From: CAZMGY01 sp964565945 [NCBI: uncultured bacterium]
GTDB lineage: Bacteria > GCA-001730085
Assembly (NCBI GenBank): GCA_964565945.1
Contig: CAZMGY010000038.1
Span: forward strand, 1 to 19,128
DNA length: 19,128 bases
Direction: 5' to 3'
The notes under the pieces are model-generated. The model was not told the DNA's origin. It saw only the letters and a program-made list of their open reading frames with translations, and ran no database searches. Numbering within the stretch: the stretch's first letter is position 1; each line of letters opens with the position of its first letter. A program made the position numbers and the translations under genes. Shown here piece by piece: positions 13,641 through 19,128 of this stretch.

Positions 13641-15455
13641 TCACAACTCTTGTTTTAGCTGCTCCACTGTGTCTTGCAGCCCAAATAACTTTTCGTACAA
13701 ATTTTCAACTTCTTGACTCACTTGCTGTAAATCCACGTTTGTCTGGGTGATCGCTTGGACATCTTGGGTTTGCGATACCTCAATCATAAGCTCATTCAAG
13801 TGTTTTTGTTTAATTTCTAAATCTTGAATCACTTGCTCGGTTTGCGTAATCTTTGTTTGCAAAGGCTTCAAAATGGCATTCCGCTTTTGCAATTGCTCGG
13901 CCCTCGTGCGCCGCTGGTCTTTTTTATTAACACTAGGTTTATCTGACCGATTATCTTTAAGAAATACCGCATCTTCGTCCCAACCCACTTGCTTCAAAAA
14001 ATCATCATAGCCTCCGTCAAAAAAAAGCACCTCTCCTTTACGAAACACAATCAAACGGGTGGCCACTTGACTCAAGAAGTATTCATCGTGAGTCACCACA
14101 AAAACAGTCCCCGCAAAGCGCTGTGTGGCCTCTATGAGAGCTTGACATGAAGGTAGATCCAAGTGATGAGTTGGCTCATCGAGCAAAAGGACTTGATTTG
14201 ACGTTGCAATCACTTGGGCCATCACAACCCTAATCTTTTCTCCCCCAGAAAGCACGCCCACTTTTTTGAGAGCGGCATCACCGCTAAACATCATAGCGCC
14301 ACAAATGTGCCGTGCTTCTCCAGGGCGACTATCGACCAAACACTCCGCCACCGTTTGCTCTACAGTCAAATCTGGATTAAGGTGTTCAACCTGACGATGA
14401 TCAAAGTAACCGAAACTGATTTGAGAGTGCCATTTCACGGACCCTTGGAGGGGGGCGAGTTCTTGTCCCATTAAACTTAGCAAAGTTGACTTACCAGCCC
14501 CATTGTGCCCAATAATCCCCACCTTTTCACCGTAGAGTATATCCATCGATATCTGATCGACAATCAACCGGTTCGGATCATAGCCAAAGGTAAGATTTTC
14601 TAATTTGCCCACATACTTTGTCGGAAAAGGTTTCGATAGAAAATCGAATGACAAATACTTCACTTGATGCAATCTATCCTTAATTTCGGCCTTTTCCAAG
14701 CGCTTGACCCGCGATTGAACTTGACTCGCACGGCGTGCCTTAGCGCGATACTTCTGAATATATTCCTCTTCTTTTTGACGCACCTTCAAGGCATTTTTTC
14801 GCTCACGCTCGTAGACCTCTTCTTCGAGATTTATTTGTTGCTGATACTGCCCAATCGGCCCTTTCATTTTACGAATCTGTTGGCGATGAATTCCCACCAC
14901 ATGGGTAATAATATTGTCCATAAAACTGCGATCGTGACTGATTAAAAATAATTCTTCAGGCCACTGCTTCAAAAAATGTTTGAGCCAACGAATCGAAAGG
15001 ATATCTAAAAAGTTGGTGGGCTCATCAAGCAAGAGCAAATTAGGTTTAGAAACAAGCACACGTACCAAGGCTATTCTCATTTGATAACCATGAGAAAACT
15101 CTTGAGGCGATTTTTCAAAATCGGCATCCTGAAACCCTAAACCCGAGAGAGCTTTTTTAATCTTCCAAGTCTCTCCCTGGAGTTCATCGGATAAGCCCCA
15201 ACAGGCCTCTTGCAAAACCGTTGCTTGCGAACATTCCATATGCTGGGATAAGTAACCTAAACGATAACCTTTAGGAACTTTAATACTCCCTTCGTCAGGT
15301 TGCTCCTGCCCTGTAATGATTTTAAGCAAGGTACTCTTACCATGACCATTGAGTCCAATTAGCCCAATACGATCGCCAGCATTCATATGAAACGAAGCTT
15401 CTTCGAACAATACTTGGTTTCCGAACGATTTAGATATGTCTTGAATGGTAATCAT
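13641..15455 (-). CDS. ABC-F family ATPase (YheS/Uup-like)
   Basis: A 604-residue soluble protein with two ABC domains and no membrane segments. The first has Walker A GLNGHGKST (34-42), signature FSHGYQMR (120-127) and Walker B LLLLDEPTN (140-148). The second has Walker A GHNGAGKST (316-324), signature LSGGEK (402-407) and Walker B VLLLDEPTH (422-430). The linker between the domains (about 215-260) is a charged helix with YRAKARRASQVQSRVKRLEK, the P-site tRNA interaction motif region of ABC-F factors. A C-terminal coiled coil spans ~515-604. Such proteins act on the ribosome. The first signature has His where Gly is usual; similar FSxGYQ forms occur in this subfamily. It follows the DUF481 gene by 23 bases with a weak ribosome-binding site, so cotranscription is likely. 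Not identifiable as a resistance type. Confidence 0.9.
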   Translation of the reverse strand: MITIQDISKSFGNQVLFEEASFHMNAGDRIGLIGLNGHGKSTLLKIITGQEQPDEGSIKVPKGYRLGYLSQHMECSQATVLQEACWGLSDELQGETWKIKKALSGLGFQDADFEKSPQEFSHGYQMRIALVRVLVSKPNLLLLDEPTNFLDILSIRWLKHFLKQWPEELFLISHDRSFMDNIITHVVGIHRQQIRKMKGPIGQYQQQINLEEEVYERERKNALKVRQKEEEYIQKYRAKARRASQVQSRVKRLEKAEIKDRLHQVKYLSFDFLSKPFPTKYVGKLENLTFGYDPNRLIVDQISMDILYGEKVGIIGHNGAGKSTLLSLMGQELAPLQGSVKWHSQISFGYFDHRQVEHLNPDLTVEQTVAECLVDSRPGEARHICGAMMFSGDAALKKVGVLSGGEKIRVVMAQVIATSNQVLLLDEPTHHLDLPSCQALIEATQRFAGTVFVVTHDEYFLSQVATRLIVFRKGEVLFFDGGYDDFLKQVGWDEDAVFLKDNRSDKPSVNKKDQRRTRAEQLQKRNAILKPLQTKITQTEQVIQDLEIKQKHLNELMIEVSQTQDVQAITQTNVDLQQVSQEVENLYEKLFGLQDTVEQLKQEL

Positions 15456-15478
15456 AAAATACTCAAAACGTTGAAAGG

Positions 15479-16381
15479 TTAGATGTGATACACCAGCGAT
15501 GAATTGAGTTTAATATCATTTTCAAAGGCATTCAGTCTAGGATTTGAATCATACTCCTCAATCACACTTAATTTAAAAGACATCTTGTTACTAATCGGCG
15601 TTATTAAAGATAGCTCGGCTTTGACACGATATCCATCATCCCTATCAAAGGAAGGATAAATCGCTGCATCGAAAACTAAGGTTGCGTTTTTACAGACAAC
15701 CATCTCCACGTTAAGCCCTGGAACTAAAATGAATTCACCCTTTGAATCGGTATTATCGTAAAAGTTTGTCAACTGCCATGCGGCTGATGTTCTCAAACGT
15801 AAACAGGTTTTGTCGGTATCAATCCAATGGTAACCGATACCCAAAGAAGGAATCAGACGGTAATTGATATTAGCAAATCGATCGTGATCGGCACCAAGCT
15901 GATAAGAGGTGAACCATTGAGATTCCTCCAAAGGATTAATCTGCTCAAGGAGTGCCGACCACTTTTGTTCTTCTTTATGCCCCTCATTGATTAATTGATA
16001 TTGATCCCACTTGAGGGTGTGAACCTTATCGGTATACGTCCTTTTAAGGAGCAAGCGACCATTCCAGCTCTGTTTGTTGCTAGTTCCTTTACTGAAGCTA
16101 TAACCAAAACTCACATTACCTTTCCAATGTTGCTTCTCTTGAAGGGAGTTAGCCCAAGCCTCTTTATACGATGAGTGAATAATTTTCCAGGAGGCCGTTA
16201 TAATTTTATCCTTAGGAATCGTCACATCGCCGAACAACTCATGCTGAAGCACAAGCTCGGACTCGCTTGCGCTAGTGATTTTCCCAGTAAGCTGATCACC
16301 GTTGAGCAATTGAATCACTTCGGCTTGCACATTAAACGTCATCACCAAACCCAAAATAACCAGCACATACATACGCAACAT
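15479..16381 (-). CDS. DUF481 (YdiY-like) outer-membrane beta-barrel protein
   Basis: A 300-residue protein with a signal peptide (MLRMYVLVILGLVMTFNVQA, cleavage before EVIQL). Next comes a small beta domain (LLNGDQLTGKITSASESELVLQHELFGDVTIPKDKI), typical of the start of these proteins. The rest has the alternating pattern of outer-membrane strands (NVSFGYSFSKGTSNKQSW, YQLGADHDRFANINYRLIPS, RLRTSAAWQLTNFYDN), ending in NDIKLNSSLVYHI with a terminal aromatic strand. DUF481 proteins are salt-induced or uncharacterised outer-membrane proteins. An AGAGGTG ribosome-binding site precedes the ATG; ABC-F follows 23 bases downstream. Confidence 0.88.
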   Translation of the reverse strand: MLRMYVLVILGLVMTFNVQAEVIQLLNGDQLTGKITSASESELVLQHELFGDVTIPKDKIITASWKIIHSSYKEAWANSLQEKQHWKGNVSFGYSFSKGTSNKQSWNGRLLLKRTYTDKVHTLKWDQYQLINEGHKEEQKWSALLEQINPLEESQWFTSYQLGADHDRFANINYRLIPSLGIGYHWIDTDKTCLRLRTSAAWQLTNFYDNTDSKGEFILVPGLNVEMVVCKNATLVFDAAIYPSFDRDDGYRVKAELSLITPISNKMSFKLSVIEEYDSNPRLNAFENDIKLNSSLVYHI

Positions 16382-16414
16382 GAGACACCTCTTAGCTTTA
16401 GATCTTTAAAATAT

Positions 16415-16423
16415 ATTGTACCA
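16415..16423 (-). promoter_or_regulatory. Extended -10 promoter of DUF481-ABC-F
   Basis: Minus-strand TGGTACAAT, an extended -10 with one mismatch to TATAAT, lies 33 bases before the DUF481 start. No good -35 is visible. It faces away from the HicB-like gene's promoter in the same 185-base intergenic region. Confidence 0.4.
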
Positions 16424-16519
16424 CTATCCTTGTAATCATCATAGGTTTCCGCAGTTTGCTTGCCATGGAGCCTAAGCGTTACTGTCGAACACAGGAACAG
16501 GATCCGCATCCACCTAATA

Positions 16520-16528
16520 TGTTATAAT
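16520..16528 (+). promoter_or_regulatory. Extended -10 promoter of the HicB-like gene
   Basis: TGTTATAAT, a perfect extended -10, lies 38 bases before the ATG at 16567, with AAGGAG well placed before the start codon. No clear -35. Confidence 0.55.
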
Positions 16529-16566
16529 AAGCTTCGCATGGTGCTACGAGGCGATAAGGAGATTTT

Positions 16567-16845
16567 ATGCAATTTTACAATAACAATCCTTGGTTATCTA
16601 AAAACTTTCAAGTATCCATCGTAGTTGAAGAGCATGGTTCCAACACCATCATTGCACGATGCCCCGAATTTGACTTGTCTATTCAGGATGTTTCTAAAGG
16701 CAAAGCAGTCAAACGTTTAGAAAGTCTTATCATTTATTGTTTGACAGTATCTGACGATTTTGGTATATCTAAAGGTCTCTTTCGCTCAATTGAGCAAGAT
16801 GGAATAGTGGACATTAAGCAATTTATTAGCACCACTGTTCATTAA
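16567..16845 (+). CDS. Small HicB-like protein of unknown function
   Basis: A 92-residue protein with a good Shine-Dalgarno (AAGGAG) and its own extended -10 promoter. Residues 14-55 (FQVSIVVEEHGSNTIIARCP, EFDLSIQDVSKGKAVKRLES) resemble the beta-beta-alpha start of HicB / DUF1902-type partial RNase H folds: a V-V-E-E strand, then ARCPEF-, then a short loop and a helix. No HicA toxin gene (~60 codons with a GSH motif) is next to it, and the C-terminal part lacks the DNA-binding helix of full HicB. It ends 14 bases before tRNA-Asn. It may be a solitary antitoxin-like or structural protein; the identification is tentative, but that it is a gene is likely. Confidence 0.65.
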   Translation: MQFYNNNPWLSKNFQVSIVVEEHGSNTIIARCPEFDLSIQDVSKGKAVKRLESLIIYCLTVSDDFGISKGLFRSIEQDGIVDIKQFISTTVH

Positions 16846-16859
16846 CAATTTAGGTTTGC

Positions 16860-16934
16860 TCCTCGGTAGCTCAATGGTAGAGTAGGTGGCTGTTAACCAC
16901 TTGGTTATTGGTTCGAATCCAGTTCGGGGAGCCA
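16860..16934 (+). tRNA. tRNA-Asn (anticodon GTT)
   Basis: A 75-base gene including encoded CCA. The acceptor stem TCCTCGG pairs with TCGGGGA (with G-T wobbles), the D arm is AGCTCAATGGTAGAGT, the anticodon loop CTGTTAA gives GTT, and the T arm contains GGTTCGAATCC. The discriminator base is G. Its T-arm region is also the coding end of the adjacent serine-recombinase remnant, showing it is the integration site of a former mobile element. Confidence 0.95.
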
Positions 16935-17300
16935 ATCTTGACAATCAGCCGAACTAGAGGCTGAAACGGTTAACGCCTCGCACATTTCTGCGGGGCGTTT
17001 GTCTTTTTGGAGTTGTTCTTGAGTCACAACCTGCTCAAGCGGGTTGCTGATAAACATGTTTATCGCGATTTTATCTTCATAAATGATAATGTCTTTGATC
17101 AGGGCTTTAAACAGGCTCTTTTGGGCTTCAGCCGGGGCCTTGTCCAGATACTGCATGGCAAAGCGGATATTGTGGTGCAGAAACTCGCCGGAATGGGCGT
17201 TCATTTGGGCGATACGCTTTTGGGCTTGCAGTTATTTGCTCAGTTGGCTTTCAATGCGGGTAATCTCGGTCTCAAGGGCGGTCATTTTCTCTTTAAAGGT
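16905..17300 (-). pseudogene. Large serine recombinase remnant (C-terminal part) ending in tRNA-Asn
   Basis: The minus-strand frame holds a coiled segment (EKMTALETEITRIESQLSK), an in-frame TAA near 17231, then FAMQYLDKAPAEAQKSLFKA, LIKDIIIYEDKIAINMF and a low-complexity tail ending ELDSNQ. The A-E-Q-K-x-L-x-x-x-LI-K-x-I-I-I-x-x-D-K-I block is the usual end of large serine recombinases before the tail. The last codons (DSNQ) and the stop are made from the T arm of tRNA-Asn, a common result of integration into a tRNA 3' end. The catalytic N-terminal domain is missing, and the sequence switches to phage tail-like coding near 17300. Not functional. Confidence 0.6.
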
Positions 17301-17497
17301 GGAGGGTATGACTTTAATATTTCATTGGTTGAGGCGGTGGTATGAAAGAATTAAACAGCGATTTTGTGCAGGAGAAAAATAAACAGGTTCAGAAACCGTT
17401 TATTCGGCTCTTTACCTTGTTTGATTATGACGGGCAGGGTAATAATCTAAATTATGCCCACTATCCTGAGGGAGATATAACTGAATCTAGTGTTTAA
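17300..17497 (+). pseudogene. Prophage tail-type gene fragments
   Basis: Two plus-strand pieces overlap by 4 bases in phage style. The first is only the last residues of an upstream protein (GGYDFNISLVEAVV, stop at 17343-17345). The second starts at 17342 (MKELNSDFVQEKNKQVQKPF) and continues with IRLFTLFDYDGQGNNLNYAH before ending at 17497. The N-terminal part resembles small phage tail proteins whose start reads FV.EKN...KPI.LYTI.DYDG (DUF1833/DUF2163-type); these are ~150-250 residues, so this 51-residue piece is truncated, probably by the adjoining IS256 end. They suggest that a prophage once sat at the tRNA and was largely deleted. Identification is by motif only. Confidence 0.45.
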
Positions 17498-17504
17498 GAG
17501 TTGA

Positions 17505-18851
17505 AAAATAGCGGCACATCTGGTTGATTTAAGTGCAAAAAAAAACAACCAAGGAGACGTGCCACCATGAATCAGAATAACGTTATTAACCTAGAAGATC
17601 AAGAAAAATTATCTGACCCACTAACAGAAATGTGAAAAAATGGTGCGAGAGATTTAATAGCAAATGCGGTTGAATTAGAACTCCAAGAACTTTTAAAAGA
17701 GCACCTAGAGCATCTAACACCCGATGGAAAGGCAGCATTAGTAAGAAATGGCTACTATCCTGAGCGAGAGTTACAAACAGGAATAGGCCCAGTCACAGTA
17801 AAAATTCCAAAAGTAAGATCAAAGTCTGGAGAAGCAATTAGCTTTAGATCTGCTCTTGTTCCTCCATATGTGAGAAAAACTAGGTCACTTGAAGCAGCAC
17901 TGCCATGGCTTTACTTGAAAGGAATTTCAACAGGAGAGATGGGTAATGCTCTTGAGGTTCTCGTTGGTAAAGATGCCAAGGGTCTCTCTGCCAATACTGT
18001 TGCTAGGCTTAAGAAATCTTGGTCTGCTGAATATGATCAGTGGAATAAACGCAGCCTTAGTGATGACAAGTGGGTTTATATTTGGGCAGATGGAGTTTAC
18101 AGTGGACTAAGAGGTGAAAAGGATAAGCTATTGTACACTCGTTATAATCGGTGTTAACGATCGAGGAGAGAAGCATTTTCTAGCAATTGAGGATGGAGTA
18201 AGAGAGTCAACCCAGAGTTGGAGAGAGGTTCTTTTAAAGCTAAAATCTCAAGGAATGAATACACCAAAACTTGCTATCGGAGATGGTGCGATGGGATTTT
18301 GGTCAGCAATGGATGAGGTTTATAGCGAAACTCAGCATCAGCGATGATGGATGCATAAGATGATGAATGTATTAAATCGACTTCCAAAGGCTTCACAGGA
18401 GAAGGTTAAAAGTAAATTACATGATATTTGGCAAGCTGAAAAAAAGGAAGACGCTGAAATTGCTTTTGATAATTTTGTCAGAAGTTATAAAGATAAATTC
18501 CCCAAAGTGTCTGAAAACTTAGAAAAGGATCGTACAGAATTACTGGCATTTTATGCTTTCCCAGCTCTTCAGTGGCAAAGCATAAGAACGAGCAATCCGA
18601 TATAGAGTCGAGCTTTGGAACGATCAGACACAGAACTAAAAGGGCTAAAGGATGCCTTTCAAGAGACGGCATGTTGAGTATGATTTTTAAGCTTGGACAA
18701 TGTGCAGAGAAAAAATGGAAACGCTTAAGAGGATTTAGTTCACTGGGAAAAGTTATAACTGGAGTAAAATTTAAAGATGGAATTGAGGTAATAAAGGATG
18801 ATCATATTGTCGCTTGATCAGCTGGCCAAACACCAGATTTGACAATATCTC
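17505..18851 (+). mobile_element. IS256-family insertion sequence, inactive
   Basis: Imperfect terminal inverted repeats flank a broken transposase. The left end (17505-17524) and the reverse complement of the right end (18832-18851) match at 14 of 20 positions, both ending ATCTGGT inward. No convincing 8-9-base target duplication is seen: the left neighbour is a phage tail fragment and the right neighbour an IS30 fragment. The exact outer ends are uncertain by several bases. Confidence 0.75.
17567..18817 (+). pseudogene. IS256-family (Mutator-type) transposase, broken
   Basis: Reassembled over frames, this is a ~415-residue IS256 transposase: ARDLIANAVELELQELLKEH, NGYYPERELQTGIGPVTVKI, PPYVRKTRSLEAALPWLYLK, GISTGEMGNALEVLVG, then the DDE regions WADGVYSG, LAIGDGAMGFW and NPI-ESSFGTIRHRT, and KGCLSRDGMLSMIFKLGQ. 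All three acidic residues are still encoded. Lesions: TGA at 17633 (one change from the TTA expected at this place), a frameshift near 18135, TGA at 18345 where a Cys precedes WMHK in relatives, and a 2-base AT duplication at ~18600 inside NPIESSF. Start ATG with GGAG upstream. Confidence 0.9.
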
Positions 18852-19128
18852 TCCATTCATTACGACGAAGTAAATCCAAACGAGGTGCGAAAGGCTCAAA
18901 AAGTAGTACCTACAGTACAATAAAACCAGAAGTCAATCAACGTATTTGCCATAGACCTAAAGAGATTGACAATAGAATGATTGCTGATCACTGGGAAGGT
19001 GATTTAATTGCAGGTTCTCAAAATAAGTCTTGCGTAGGCACCTTGGTTGAGAGAACAACTGGCTATTTAGTATTAAGCAAAATGAACAGTAAATCAGCGC
19101 TTGATGTGCGACAAGGATTTGAACAAAA
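18851..19128 (+). pseudogene. IS30-family transposase fragment (runs off window)
   Basis: An open frame starting without its own start codon encodes the middle of an IS30 transposase: LHSLRRSKSKRGAKGS, then RPKEIDNRMIADHWEGDLIA with the first catalytic Asp, then VGTLVERTTGYLVLSKM. The N-terminal helix-turn-helix part (~150 residues) is absent; the sequence begins at the right end of IS256. The rest lies beyond the window, so whether the C-terminus is intact is unknown. Confidence 0.85.

Noticed and set aside
16567-16934. Complete HicAB toxin-antitoxin system
   Set aside because: No HicA-sized frame on either side; tRNA-Asn follows 14 bases downstream.
17567-18817. Reassignment of TGA as a sense codon, because the IS256 gene has two in-frame TGA
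   Set aside because: The same gene also has frameshifts, the SDR relic has TAG and TAA stops, and argC and exbD use TGA as their natural stops in ATGA overlaps.
1-19128. CRISPR array or complete defence island
   Set aside because: No regularly spaced direct repeats, cas genes or known defence modules were seen; the repeats present are palindromes, IS ends and an in-gene duplication.

Overview
The window looks like a chromosome segment of a diderm (Gram-negative-type) bacterium: it carries an ExbB-ExbD-TonB energy module, a TolC-type outer-membrane protein remnant, a YdiY-type DUF481 outer-membrane protein, YajC and a lipoprotein. The phylum cannot be fixed from the sequence; the TonB and ABC-F styles would fit a proteobacterium or a PVC/Omnitrophota-like lineage. 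The core genes have moderate G+C, while the first ~1.4 kb and the last ~1.6 kb are clearly more AT-rich and full of broken accessory genes. The overall picture is a genome with active gene decay and many dying insertion sequences.

Region by region. (1) 1-1400: an AT-rich accessory patch with an intact SAM-dependent methyltransferase, a translationally coupled but truncated EamA transporter, and a convergent frameshifted and truncated TolC-family gene. The last two meet at one recombination scar near 784. (2) 1440-2075: a decayed IS3-family element whose orfA remnant runs into the 3' end of argD. (3) 2053-6826, all on the minus strand: yajC-argC-argJ-argB-argD, a compact arginine (ornithine) operon headed by the preprotein translocase accessory gene yajC. 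It has two strong palindromes in its only two sizeable spacers. (4) 6990-8475: a multiply broken SDR/DUF2867 gene (at least six lesions), followed by a possible PrmA-like fragment. (5) 8670-10850, minus: exbB-exbD-tonB. The TonB protein has two TonB-type C-terminal domains with a stretch homologous to the ExbD C-terminus between them. (6) 11116-12932, minus: a cyclophilin gene coupled to a MATE transporter gene (TAATG overlap). (7) 13088-13508: an ECF sigma-factor remnant, a bidirectional terminator and a cysteine-rich lipoprotein with internal repeats. (8) 13641-16381, minus: DUF481 protein then ABC-F ATPase. (9) 16567-16845: a solitary HicB-like small protein on the plus strand. (10) 16860-19128: tRNA-Asn(GTT), whose 3' half forms the end of a serine-recombinase remnant, then phage tail-type fragments, a broken IS256-family element and, directly abutting its right end, an internal fragment of an IS30-family transposase.

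How genes work together: ArgC, ArgJ, ArgB and ArgD would give the cyclic acetylated route from glutamate to ornithine, with ArgJ recycling the acetyl group and ArgB carrying the N-terminal helix typical of arginine-sensitive kinases. ExbB, ExbD and TonB would energise outer-membrane transport. I found no convincing complete new defence or biosynthetic system. The most unusual object is the TonB protein with an embedded ExbD tail; the next best are the arg-operon palindromes and the cysteine-rich repeat lipoprotein.
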